This document shows, piece by piece, positions 53,077-60,015 of a stretch of DNA of 64,000 bases. The stretch comes from Flavobacteriales bacterium. Lineage in GTDB: Bacteria; Bacteroidota; Bacteroidia; Flavobacteriales; Schleiferiaceae. The position numbers and the translations under genes were made by a program. Each line of letters starts with the position of its first letter. Positions within the stretch are counted from its first letter, which is position 1. The DNA is taken from positions 1,054,001 through 1,118,000 of the forward strand of contig CP051243.1 in assembly GCA_017795025.1 (NCBI GenBank). The letters run 5' to 3'. The notes beneath the pieces were generated by a model, which worked only from the letters and a program-made list of their open reading frames with translations, was not told the DNA's origin and ran no database searches.

Positions 53077-53817
53077 ATGATTGATAACAAGAAAATCGTA
53101 GTGGTTTTGCCTGCGTATAATGCAGCCAAAACTTTGGAACGCACCTACAAGGAAATTCCCGGTAACATCGTCGATGAAGTTGTTTTAGTCGATGATAACT
53201 CCACAGACAATACCGTTGAAGTAGCCAAAAGCTTGGGCATTACCCATATTATTCCGCATGAGAGTAATAAGGGCTATGGCGGTAATCAGAAGTCTTGTTA
53301 CAACAAAGCTTTGGAAATAGGTGGTGATATTGTGGTGATGCTACACCCCGATTATCAGTACACCCCAAAGCTGATTGAGGCCATGTCTTACATGATTGCT
53401 CATGATGTTTATCCGGTCGTTTTAGGCTCTAGAATTTTAGGTAAAGGAGCGCTTAAAGGAGGTATGCCTTGGTATAAATACGTGGCTAACCGCATTTTAA
53501 CGCTCAGTCAGAATATCCTGATGAACCAAAAATTATCCGAATACCATACAGGTTATCGCGCATTTTCGAAAGAAGTACTAGAGTCGGTAAACTACAATGT
53601 GAATTCCGATGACTTCGTGTTTGATAATCAAATGCTGGCGCAGATTTTTTATAAGGGCTTTGAGATTGCAGAAATCACCTGCCCTACTAAATATTTTGAA
53701 GAGGCCTCTTCCATTAACTTTAAGCGCTCGGCCATTTACGGCTTAGGCGTTTTAGGCGTATCGGTACAATACCGTTTAGCTAAATGGGGCTTAATCAAAC
53801 CAGCCTATCTTTCGTAA
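53077..53817 (+). CDS. Family 2 glycosyltransferase (polyprenyl-phosphate sugar transferase type)
   Basis: 246 residues from ATG 53077. The GT2 N-terminus IVVVLPAYNAAKTLERTYKEI and the DDNSTDNTVEVAKSLG motif are followed by the metal-binding Asp region VVMLHPDYQ and then the short hydrophobic GSRILGKGALKGGMPWYKYVANRIL. This is the pattern of DPM1/Ppm1-type enzymes that build sugar-phosphopolyprenol. The next gene (on the other strand, 13 bases overlap) is a GT39-like enzyme that would use such a donor, which suggests a lipid-linked sugar pathway. Confidence 0.9.
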   Translation: MIDNKKIVVVLPAYNAAKTLERTYKEIPGNIVDEVVLVDDNSTDNTVEVAKSLGITHIIPHESNKGYGGNQKSCYNKALEIGGDIVVMLHPDYQYTPKLIEAMSYMIAHDVYPVVLGSRILGKGALKGGMPWYKYVANRILTLSQNILMNQKLSEYHTGYRAFSKEVLESVNYNVNSDDFVFDNQMLAQIFYKGFEIAEITCPTKYFEEASSINFKRSAIYGLGVLGVSVQYRLAKWGLIKPAYLS

Positions 53818-55469
53818 GCCTTGCGACGATAGAAATAAAAGCCATTTTTAGCATAAAGGAATTCGGCATCTGGAATTTCCTGCTCTAGCTGATCCACCTT
53901 ATTAATCTTGGTGGCAATCATCACATCGCGGTCTACCTGACCATGATAAATCCATTCGCGCTTGTAAGCCTTGGGATCAATATAGGCTTGAACTTCGCCA
54001 TAGTACCAAGGGACATAGGACTTATAGCCATAGTTTACGAGGTAAACCTCCTTCCCGGCTTGTTCTTGGAAAAATTCAACCGCCGCTCTTTGAGAGATGC
54101 GCTCTACCTTGCCAATAAAGAAGATGAGTGCGGTAAATACCCATAGCGCATTACCAAAGAAAAGCACTTTAAGAGAGGTTTGGGTATTGGAACGTCGGAA
54201 CCACCAGTATAAAACTAATACAAGGGCCAATAAAACGGCGGGAGTGTAATCCCAAATACTCCAAGGAACATCGGCATTAAGATTGGCATTGGCGAAGGGA
54301 TCCTTCTCAAATAGGGGCTTAATTTCATCGAGGTGCATTCCAGCCCATGGTAGGGCAATGGATACGATTAGGGCTAAGAGACCTATTACCGTTACAACAA
54401 TGCTAATCCAAATCTTATGCTTTCGTGGCATTTCACTTATCTGCCATAAGGCCAAGGCCGATAAAAAGCTTAAGGGATAGTAGGCCATGGAACTGTAGTG
54501 GATAATTTTGGTCCCAACCAAACTGAACAATATTAACACCACCAGAAGTAAAATAATCATCCAGCGTTGGAAGTCGGCTACATGACTATGTAAGCCTTGA
54601 ATTTTGCCTAAACCACGTAAGGCAAATACACTTGCCGGAAAACAACCTAGTAAAAGCACCACAAAGTGATAAGCGGGAAATCCACCGTGCCCAGCGTCGC
54701 TTGTGGTTAAAAGCTCCCATTGCCGAATGGTGAACTCAACAATAAAATCGGGGCCATTAAAACTATATTCCACTAAAAACCACAGTAGGAAAACACCCAA
54801 AGCGGTAAAAGAATAAATAAGGAAATCGAGAAAGCGCATGCCAAATCGGAAGGATTTAGAGACCGCATAACTTAGAAGGGTGAGAAAGACAATAAGGTAG
54901 GCTACCGGACCTTTGGTTAGTACTCCTAAGCCAATGAAAATCCCTCCGATAATGAGGTAAAAACGAGCCGACTTTGATAGAAAGATAAAGTTGACCCCAT
55001 TACGCTTCCAAAGGAAATGGATAAGAAAGAACAGTCCATTAAAGATAAAGAAGTTGAAATAGGGGTCGATAATACCCGATTTGAAATACAAGAAAGGTAA
55101 GGTTGCCCCAAACCAAGAAAGAGCCCAGAGAAAACCGAATTTACGGTCCACCAAAAACTTTCCCGAAATGTAAAGGAAGGGAAGTACTATAATTCCAAGC
55201 AGCGCATTGGGAAAACGGGCGGCGTACTCACCGATACCAAAGATAGACATGGATGCCGCTTGAAGCCAGAAAAACAAGGGGGGTTTTTCGGTAAAGGTTT
55301 CAAAGTTTATGGTTAGTTGGAGCCAGTTCTCCCGAATAACCATTTCGCGCGCCAGTTCAGCAAAGTTGATCTCATCCCAATCGAAAAGGTGCACACCACC
55401 TAAAAAAGGCAGGAAGAACAAACTGCCCAGGATAATCCAAAACCAGGTATTCTTATCGAAATACTTCAT
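53805..55469 (-). CDS. GT39/ArnT-like polytopic glycosyltransferase
   Basis: 554 residues from ATG 55469. GT39 (protein-mannosyltransferase / ArnT clan): the first loop carries DWDEINFAELAREMV (the conserved Asp-Glu pair), EKPPLFFWLQAA and GEYAARFPNALLG. About twelve membrane helices follow, ending in a soluble domain (FFQEQAGKEVYLVNYGYK). Enzymes of this type use polyprenyl-phosphate sugar donors to glycosylate lipid A or proteins in the periplasm. The PAP2 gene precedes it on the same strand by three bases and probably recycles the polyprenyl phosphate. Confidence 0.88.
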   Translation of the reverse strand: MKYFDKNTWFWIILGSLFFLPFLGGVHLFDWDEINFAELAREMVIRENWLQLTINFETFTEKPPLFFWLQAASMSIFGIGEYAARFPNALLGIIVLPFLYISGKFLVDRKFGFLWALSWFGATLPFLYFKSGIIDPYFNFFIFNGLFFLIHFLWKRNGVNFIFLSKSARFYLIIGGIFIGLGVLTKGPVAYLIVFLTLLSYAVSKSFRFGMRFLDFLIYSFTALGVFLLWFLVEYSFNGPDFIVEFTIRQWELLTTSDAGHGGFPAYHFVVLLLGCFPASVFALRGLGKIQGLHSHVADFQRWMIILLLVVLILFSLVGTKIIHYSSMAYYPLSFLSALALWQISEMPRKHKIWISIVVTVIGLLALIVSIALPWAGMHLDEIKPLFEKDPFANANLNADVPWSIWDYTPAVLLALVLVLYWWFRRSNTQTSLKVLFFGNALWVFTALIFFIGKVERISQRAAVEFFQEQAGKEVYLVNYGYKSYVPWYYGEVQAYIDPKAYKREWIYHGQVDRDVMIATKINKVDQLEQEIPDAEFLYAKNGFYFYRRKAYER

Positions 55470-55471
55470 TA

Positions 55472-56113
55472 CTATTTTCCGAACCAATTTTTATCGGCCC
55501 AAGAGCCGCGGAGCTTTGAGGCTAAATAAATTGCAACAATCACGATAAAGGTACCTAAGATAGCGCCTGCACCAACATCCCTTAAAAAATGCATGGATAA
55601 ATATATTCGCGAATAGGCTACCCCTGCGGCAATACTAAAGCATATCAGCTGGGCGAAAGGTCGTTTTAGGAAAAAGGCCAATAAGCCCCAGGCGGCAAAA
55701 GCTGCGGTAGTATGTCCACTTGGGAAAGAGTGCTGGTAATGCGGTTTCACATTAGGAACCTCACGTAGACTATAATCAAGGCTTTCAAAGACTTTTAAGG
55801 GTCTCGGTTCATTAAAGTAAGCCTTCGTAAGCCCCGTTAAAAGTAAAGTAATCACACCCGCGAATAAAAGCGCCACCAAGGCACGGCGTTTAAAAAACAA
55901 AAGGGGGATTACTAATATTCCGAAAATCAAGCCATCACCTAAATAGGTATAGATGGGCATTAACTGATCAAGGAAATCAGTGTAGTAGTGGTTAAACCAA
56001 ATTTGGGTCTCTGCTAAACCGTATTGAACGGTAAATAGCAGGGCCAGTAGCCCAAAGACCAAGCTCGGCACTACAAACCACTGTAAGGACCGAATGATCT
56101 GGTTTATTGGCAT
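55472..56113 (-). CDS. PAP2-family phosphatase
   Basis: 213 residues with about five or six membrane helices. The three PAP2 phosphatase motifs are KAYFNEPRPLK (KxxxxxxRP), HSFPSGHTTAAFA (PSGH) and YSRIYLSMHFLRDVGAG (SRxxxxxHxxxD). PAP2 enzymes hydrolyse lipid phosphates, including undecaprenyl diphosphate. Gene order with the GT39 gene supports a role in lipid-carrier turnover. Confidence 0.92.
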   Translation of the reverse strand: MPINQIIRSLQWFVVPSLVFGLLALLFTVQYGLAETQIWFNHYYTDFLDQLMPIYTYLGDGLIFGILVIPLLFFKRRALVALLFAGVITLLLTGLTKAYFNEPRPLKVFESLDYSLREVPNVKPHYQHSFPSGHTTAAFAAWGLLAFFLKRPFAQLICFSIAAGVAYSRIYLSMHFLRDVGAGAILGTFIVIVAIYLASKLRGSWADKNWFGK

Positions 56114-56115
56114 GT

Positions 56116-56505
56116 TTAGGAACCGATCGTATGGAGTAATTGGTGGATTTGACTATCCCAAAGGAGCTTGTCCTCTTCAACTTCATCTTCTTCGCTAAAA
56201 TCGACGATGATTAGAGAAGTGTCGTTAGTAAGTTCGTCCACCTCAATGCGGAATTCAAAAAAGTTCTTGCTCCCCTCCTCTTCATCTTCATCCCAACGGA
56301 ATCGGATAAACTGATCTTTCTTACGTGCAATGCGATAGGCATCTCTTTCTTCACCGTCCCAAATGAAGGTATATTTCTCTCCGCGGGAGTTCACATCATC
56401 TGAAAACCACTCAGATAAACCACTGGGAGTGGATAGGTAGGGAAACAGCATGGAGGGAGAGGCTTTAACCGGAAATTCTAACTCGTATTTTATCTTGTCG
56501 GACAT
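56116..56505 (-). CDS. START-like (SRPBCC) domain protein
   Basis: 129 residues of the Bacteroidota START-like/AHSA1 group: YELEFPVKASPSMLFPYLSTPSGLSEWFSDDV at the N-terminus and an acidic stretch RFRWDEDEEEGS (about 68-79) in the middle, with a terminal helix. The fold binds lipids or hydrophobic ligands. It is two bases upstream of the PAP2 gene on the same strand, so they are one transcript. Confidence 0.82.
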   Translation of the reverse strand: MSDKIKYELEFPVKASPSMLFPYLSTPSGLSEWFSDDVNSRGEKYTFIWDGEERDAYRIARKKDQFIRFRWDEDEEEGSKNFFEFRIEVDELTNDTSLIIVDFSEEDEVEEDKLLWDSQIHQLLHTIGS

Positions 56506-56573
56506 GTTGGCTTATAAAGTTTGAAGTGCCGCAATATATAAAAAAGTAGCAGTGAAAAACCTTGCATTAAATC

Positions 56574-56603
56574 TTTGTAAATTTAGAATAGTAAGTATAT
56601 TTG
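56574..56603 (+). promoter_or_regulatory. Promoter of tRNA-Met (-33 TTTG, -7 TATATTTG)
   Basis: TTTG at 56574-56577 and TATATTTG at 56596-56603 are separated by 18 bases, a complete match to the Bacteroidota consensus, 12 bases before the tRNA. Confidence 0.75.
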
Positions 56604-56615
56604 CCGCCCGAAAAC

Positions 56616-56689
56616 GGCGAGGTAGCTCAGTTGGTTAGAGCGTCGGATTCATAACCCGGAGGTCACGGGTTCAACTCCCGTCCTCGCTA
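56616..56689 (+). tRNA. tRNA-Met (anticodon CAT)
   Basis: 74-base cloverleaf: acceptor stem GGCGAGG pairing with CCTCGCT (one G-T wobble at the first pair), D-arm with AGCTCAGTTGGTTAGAGC, anticodon loop with CAT at 56650-56652, and T-arm ACGGG-TTCAACT-CCCGT. The discriminator is A at 56689, followed by CT in place of an encoded CCA. Fits an elongator Met tRNA by the first-pair and D-arm pattern, but initiator versus elongator was not formally tested. It marks the left edge of the accessory region. Confidence 0.95.
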
Positions 56690-56698
56690 CTAAATGCA

Positions 56699-56729
56699 AA
56701 AAGACTCTGATTTTCAGGGTCTTTTTTTT
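56699..56729 (+). terminator. Rho-independent terminator after tRNA-Met
   Basis: AAAGACTCTGA and TCAGGGTCTTT form a stem with one mismatch and a three-base loop, followed by six more T. Confidence 0.8.
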
Positions 56730-56756
56730 GTCCCCTACTAAAGCGGAGGATTCTTA

Positions 56757-56796
56757 TCCGCCCTAGGCGGACACGGGTTCAAACCCGTCCTCGCTA
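56757..56796 (+). repeat. Partial copy of the tRNA-Met 3' end (att-like) next to a palindrome
   Basis: Bases 56772-56796 repeat the tRNA 3' end (56664-56689) with one mismatch and one deleted base, covering the T-arm and acceptor 3' strand. Just before it, at 56757-56771, lies a perfect TCCGCC-CTA-GGCGGA palindrome. No complete second tRNA is formed. A tRNA 3'-end duplication is the usual trace of integration at a tRNA gene, so this may be an attachment-site remnant bordering the cassette array. Confidence 0.55.
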
Positions 56797-56836
56797 TAAT
56801 TTCTAAAAGAGCCTGATTTATGGTTTTGGGAGGGTT

Positions 56837-56859
56837 GTGCAACGGCTACCATTGTTAGC
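56837..56859 (-). repeat. Collapsed attC-like site (outer boxes only)
   Basis: On the minus strand this reads GCTAACAATGGTAGCCGTTGC: an outer GCTAAC box and an inverted CCGTTGC box lie nine bases apart. The same two boxes bound the 120-140 base palindromes farther right, so this looks like one such site that has lost its central part. The TAA in GCTAAC is the stop codon of the gene at 56855. Confidence 0.45.
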
Positions 56860-57049
56860 TAAAGTTTTTTCTATTCATCCTTTCCTTCTCAAATAGATAA
56901 AACCCTATGCACATCAATGAAATAAATATGAAAGATGTTGGCACCCAGGTCATGTCTGCCCATAACCAACGGACCTCATTTTCAGTCCCCTTAAACGGAA
57001 TGCAAAGAACTAATAGAAACATAGCGAAGTACAACAAATAGCTTTTCAT
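56855..57049 (-). CDS. Small two-helix membrane protein, paralogous to the LuxR-type protein's N-terminus
   Basis: 64 residues from ATG 57049 (MKSYLLYFAMFLLVLCIPF), with a second helix (TSFIFISLMCIGFYLF). Alignment by eye with the N-terminal half of the neighbouring LuxR-type protein shows the same layout: YLL...GTENEV versus YLL...GSDGEV, then a second helix ending in a Y-x-x-x-x-E-K/R-E segment. It therefore looks like a copy of the membrane part without the DNA-binding part. Its stop codon comes from the adjoining GCTAAC repeat. Confidence 0.6.
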   Translation of the reverse strand: MKSYLLYFAMFLLVLCIPFKGTENEVRWLWADMTWVPTSFIFISLMCIGFYLFEKERMNRKNFS

Positions 57050-57162
57050 AATAAATCTAATTTTAAGTGAAAATTTGATGTTCGCAATATGCCTATTCAA
57101 ATCAATCTGAGTAAAAAATCGAGGGTTGATAAAAGGTTGATTTTATGTTATGGTTCTGAATG

Positions 57163-57606
57163 TCAGCGTTTTATTCTTGACTTCAACTCGCGCCTGTTTC
57201 TGATGTCCAGTTTTCTATATATCTGATTAATGTGCGATTTCAAGGTGCTTTGTTCGATAAACAACTCCGCCATTATTTCTTTATTGGTCTTTCCTGAAAT
57301 AATCAAGTCATAAACCTCCCTTTGTCTCTCTGTCAATTCATGAAGAAGGGCATGTATTCCGTCATCATTAAATTGGGACTGCTCTTTTATTTGATTGGAA
57401 AGGTTGGATATCTTCTCTCTATTGATGTGAAAATAGAGGGCAACTAAGAATAAGCTTACTGTTATCAATAAAGTGATAATGGTTGGATAGTTATGCAGAA
57501 CCAATTTTACCTCGCCATCACTTCCCCGAATTGAAATAGCTATTGATGAAAGTATAAGAGCTATTATCAGAAGATACTTGTGATATTTTGACAGGAAATT
57601 TTCCAT
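57163..57606 (-). CDS. Membrane-anchored LuxR-type transcriptional regulator
   Basis: 147 residues: two membrane helices (YLLIIALILSSIAISI and IITLLITVSLFLVALYF), a short linker, and a C-terminal GerE/LuxR helix-turn-helix LTERQREVYDLIISGKTNKEIMAELF, then TLKSHINQIYRKL. A membrane-tethered HTH protein with no sensor domain in between. It is separated from the small membrane protein by 62 bases with no palindrome, so the two genes may share one cassette. It is likely a stress or surface-signal regulator; the target is unknown. Confidence 0.82.
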   Translation of the reverse strand: MENFLSKYHKYLLIIALILSSIAISIRGSDGEVKLVLHNYPTIITLLITVSLFLVALYFHINREKISNLSNQIKEQSQFNDDGIHALLHELTERQREVYDLIISGKTNKEIMAELFIEQSTLKSHINQIYRKLDIRNRRELKSRIKR

Positions 57607-57622
57607 TTTTATTCAAATGCTA

Positions 57623-57752
57623 GCTAACGGACCCAGCTATGGCCAGTGCGGGATTTTGAAACCGAACCTTTGTCTACCAGACCGAATGTTGTTTAGCTGT
57701 AAAATATTCATTTTTAAGCAGTCTGCCCCCATTTGCTATAGCTGATGTTAGC
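57623..57752 (-). repeat. attC-like imperfect palindrome 1
   Basis: Minus-strand reading begins GCTAACATCAGCTATAGC and ends CATAGCTGGGTCCGTTAGC; the outer (GCTAAC/GTTAGC) and inner (AGCTATAGC / GGCCATAGCT) boxes pair as an imperfect hairpin over 130 bases, the size of a long attC. The stop codon TAA of the gene at 57748-58398 lies inside the first box, as is common for integron cassettes. Its central part contains CCGAACCTTTGTCTACC, related to palindrome 5. Confidence 0.6.
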
Positions 57753-58398
57753 TTCTGGGCTTTTTTCTTTTTAAATACTTTTTTAGTTCCTCTTCCAATT
57801 CTTTAATGTCGTTTGAAGAGTAACTCATTGTTCCTCCCTTATCAATTTTCCAAGCTTGATAATCATAATTTCTTCCGTCAATCTCAATTTTCGAGGTACT
57901 TGCTCGACCAAAGCACAAGTCAACCGTGTCATTTCTGTCTTGAAGGCTTAACCCTGTTTTAGTAAACATCTCTGTTTTGGGTAAGTCCGAATTGATTCTG
58001 CTCGAGGTCAATAGAATTCCATTTTCTGGAATTTCTTTTTCATATGTCCATGTAAAAAAGTTGACTGGTAGTTCTTCCGAGTCTTTTACATCATAGATTG
58101 TAACTACAAATTCAAAGCTTCTTTGGTCTGGAATTATATAGGTCTTAGTTCGTTCTTGCCACGCAAAGCCAAAAGCGATGACACCAACAAGTCCAAATTC
58201 AATTAGGAATAGTCTCTTGTAACTTTGAATTGTCCTTTGTCCAAGATTGTCGAGTAGAAATCCAAAAATGGCAATTGGCAGAAGGTAAAAAAGTCCAAGA
58301 AAACCGAATCCCATAGGTCCGGGGAAAATTGCACCATAAATTGAGGCTATTACAAGTAGCCAACAAATTATATTTACTGGTGTCGGTTTATACTTCAT
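57748..58398 (-). CDS. Membrane protein of unknown function (cassette gene)
   Basis: 216 residues. N-terminal hydrophobic segments (about 10-30, 33-50 and 62-80) give two or three membrane helices, followed by a soluble domain (VTIYDVKDSEELPVNFFTW, NGILLTSSRINSDLPKTEM) ending in a lysine/glutamate-rich helix. I recognise no family. It is bounded by palindromes 1 and 2, which argues that it is a mobile cassette gene. Its stop is the TAA of the palindrome's GCTAAC. Confidence 0.65.
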   Translation of the reverse strand: MKYKPTPVNIICWLLVIASIYGAIFPGPMGFGFLGLFYLLPIAIFGFLLDNLGQRTIQSYKRLFLIEFGLVGVIAFGFAWQERTKTYIIPDQRSFEFVVTIYDVKDSEELPVNFFTWTYEKEIPENGILLTSSRINSDLPKTEMFTKTGLSLQDRNDTVDLCFGRASTSKIEIDGRNYDYQAWKIDKGGTMSYSSNDIKELEEELKKYLKRKKPRS

Positions 58399-58415
58399 CG
58401 TCTTTTTGCTCTGCA

Positions 58416-58550
58416 GCTAACGGATCCGTCTACGGCAACTAAACGAAGTGCGAAGCGAGCTTAGGTTGAAGTTTGATTATTTATTGCCTTCCAATATCGG
58501 GAACACCGAACTAAACGCCAAGACCTTTAATTGCCACAGCCAATGTTGCC
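58416..58550 (-). repeat. attC-like imperfect palindrome 2
   Basis: 135 bases. Minus-strand start GGCAACATTGGCTGTGGCAA and end CGTAGACGGATCCGTTAGC pair as inverted repeats (TGGCAATTAAA against GGCAACTAAA). The centre contains the block TATCGGGAACA and GTGCGAAGCGAGC shared with palindromes 3 and 4. Confidence 0.6.
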
Positions 58551-58557
58551 ATGCGTT

Positions 58558-58848
58558 TTATTTGAAGATTAAATCTATCTCTTGTCTCCCAACAATCGCC
58601 ATGATTTCCACAAGGCCTTCATTGATTCGGTAAAAAATACTGTCGGCACCGCATGGACATCGCCTGTAACCAGGCCTTATATAATCTACTGATTCAAATG
58701 CATCAGGATTGTTAGCTATTAGTCCAAAGTGAATAAAAAAGTTCTCAAAGTACTTGTCAGCTTGTGATTCACCGAACCTAATGGCTCCATAATTGTGAAT
58801 ACGAATCAAGTCTTCTTTAGCCTGTTCCGAGATTTTATAATCCCCCAT
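58558..58848 (-). CDS. RelE/ParE-family toxin
   Basis: 96 residues with the ParE layout: ISEQAKEDLIRIHNYGAIRFGESQADKYF at the N-terminus and YRRCPCGADSIFYRINEG then EIMAIVGRQEI at the C-terminus, the conserved arginine-containing strand of the family. It shares a 14-base overlap with the upstream antitoxin gene. Together they form a canonical type II module carried in the cassette array, where such pairs are common and thought to hold the array in place. Confidence 0.85.
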   Translation of the reverse strand: MGDYKISEQAKEDLIRIHNYGAIRFGESQADKYFENFFIHFGLIANNPDAFESVDYIRPGYRRCPCGADSIFYRINEGLVEIMAIVGRQEIDLIFK

Positions 58849-59080
58849 TTAGACCTTGTTTGGCCTGCGCAAGAATTTGCTCCTTCGAATCGGTAGTAAA
58901 TCCACTTTCTTCGCTTGAATTGAGTTTCGCTCTCAGAAAGTCAACCTGAGATTGCTGTTTTCTTGCCTGTCGAATGAGATCATTAACCAATTCACTTTTG
59001 CTAGAATACTCATTCGATTCTACTTGGCTTTTCAACCATTGGTCGTTGGGTTCTGTGAGTGAAATACTTTGTCTTGCCAT
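58835..59080 (-). CDS. ParD-like antitoxin
   Basis: 81 residues: a ribbon-helix-helix DNA-binding N-terminus (QSISLTEPNDQWLKSQVES with SSKSELVNDLIRQAR), then a charged tail that would wrap the toxin. It precedes and overlaps the toxin gene, the usual order for parDE. The ParD part represses the operon and neutralises ParE. Confidence 0.87.
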   Translation of the reverse strand: MARQSISLTEPNDQWLKSQVESNEYSSKSELVNDLIRQARKQQSQVDFLRAKLNSSEESGFTTDSKEQILAQAKQGLNGGL

Positions 59081-59134
59081 TTCTGATGCTTGATGTAAAT
59101 ATACACCAAAATTGCATCATTGTCAATAATGCTT

Positions 59135-59268
59135 GGCAACGTTCCGGCTATAACATATAATGGAGCTGCGAAGTCAGGAAGCTTGGTTTTAGATTAATTC
59201 AGGTCCTTCAATATCGGGAACAATGCCTGAAGTTTCAAGGCCTTTATTTGCCAAAGCCTTTGTTGGGC
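59135..59268 (-). repeat. attC-like imperfect palindrome 3
   Basis: 134 bases. Minus-strand start GCCCAACAAAGGCTTTGGC and end ATAGCCGGAACGTTGCC pair as inverted repeats, and the plus-strand right edge GTTGGGC agrees exactly with the GTTRRRY core of attC sites. The centre shares GATTAATT and TATCGGGAACA with palindromes 2 and 4. Confidence 0.6.
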
Positions 59269-59276
59269 ACTGGCTT

Positions 59277-59594
59277 TTATTTTTTTCTTTTCAATTTGCT
59301 TGGGTTCTGTCTAAAGTCAAATACATCTGCTACCCTAATTTGACCGATCTCAGAATCTAGACTGTAAATGATCTTGTAGCTTTTAAATAGTATGTATCGA
59401 TATTCAATCTTAAGGTCTGTAAGTGAGAGCTCAATTTGACCTAATTCCGGGTTTTTAATCAGACTATCCGGCGCTTTAATTATTCCGTGAGTAATTTTCT
59501 TGGCAACTTTTACAGAAGCCTCTTCCAAATAGTAAGAGTAAATATTGGCAATTTGCTGTTCAGCAAAGCTAGACCACAGTATAGTCCAAGTCAT
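59277..59594 (-). CDS. RelE/ParE-family toxin (second module)
   Basis: 105 residues: WTILWSSFAEQQIANIYSYYLEEASV at the N-terminus and YRYILFKSYKIIYSLDSEIGQIRVADVFDFRQNP at the C-terminus, the expected strand and terminal basic residues of RelE/ParE toxins. The upstream gene stops at the start of this gene, and the pair lies between palindromes 3 and 4. It is not close to the other ParE in sequence, so the two modules are not a recent duplication. Confidence 0.82.
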   Translation of the reverse strand: MTWTILWSSFAEQQIANIYSYYLEEASVKVAKKITHGIIKAPDSLIKNPELGQIELSLTDLKIEYRYILFKSYKIIYSLDSEIGQIRVADVFDFRQNPSKLKRKK

Positions 59595-59815
59595 TATTGA
59601 AAACGCTCAAGCAATTGTTCGGTAGTTTTAAAATTGCCGTTTTTGAAATCGACCTCCGATTGCTTAATACGCTTAGTCATTTCTTCTTTCGAGAAAGGAT
59701 TCTCCGGCTCTCCCTTTTGTCTTTTGAGCAAGGCTTCAAACTTGGCTACAGCTTCTTCACTGGAAATTTTAAGGAATTCCTGAATGAACTCGAGTTTTCT
59801 AGTTTGTAGATCCAT
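59594..59815 (-). CDS. Antitoxin of the second module
   Basis: ATG 59815 gives 73 residues, MDLQTRKLEFIQEFLKISSE being typical of small Bacteroidota antitoxins paired with RelE/ParE toxins; a longer reading extends to 59881 but would run into palindrome 4. The second half (FSKEEMTKRIKQSEVDFKNG) is charged and helical. The stop touches the toxin start by one base. Confidence 0.75.
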   Translation of the reverse strand: MDLQTRKLEFIQEFLKISSEEAVAKFEALLKRQKGEPENPFSKEEMTKRIKQSEVDFKNGNFKTTEQLLERFQ

Positions 59816-59875
59816 AGGAGAGAGTTTTTTCAAAGATAACGATTGTTTGATTTTGGCCGAAATCTTGTTTGGCTT

Positions 59876-60015
59876 GTGCACAACGGACCGGGCTATGCCA
59901 GGTAAAGGAAATGCGAAGCGAGGTTTTACCGTAGTTTAGATTAATTGAGGTATTTTAATATCGGGAACAATAGGCGGGGCAGCAAACCTTTATTTGCTAT
60001 AGCCATTGTTTGCTA
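59876..60015 (-). repeat. attC-like imperfect palindrome 4
   Basis: 140 bases. Minus-strand start GTAGCAAACAATGGCTATAG and end CATAGCCCGGTCCGTTGTGC pair as inverted repeats. The centre shares ATGCGAAGCGAGG and TATCGGGAACA with palindromes 2 and 3. The stop codon (TAG) of the gene at 59997 lies inside the inner box. Confidence 0.6.

Noticed and set aside
56700-56800. A second complete tRNA gene after tRNA-Met
   Set aside because: Only the T-arm and acceptor 3' strand are copied; no acceptor 5' strand, D-arm or valid anticodon stem of the right size can be formed.
58558-59594. Recent duplication of one toxin-antitoxin module
   Set aside because: The two toxins and the two antitoxins differ clearly in sequence and type, so separate acquisition is more likely.
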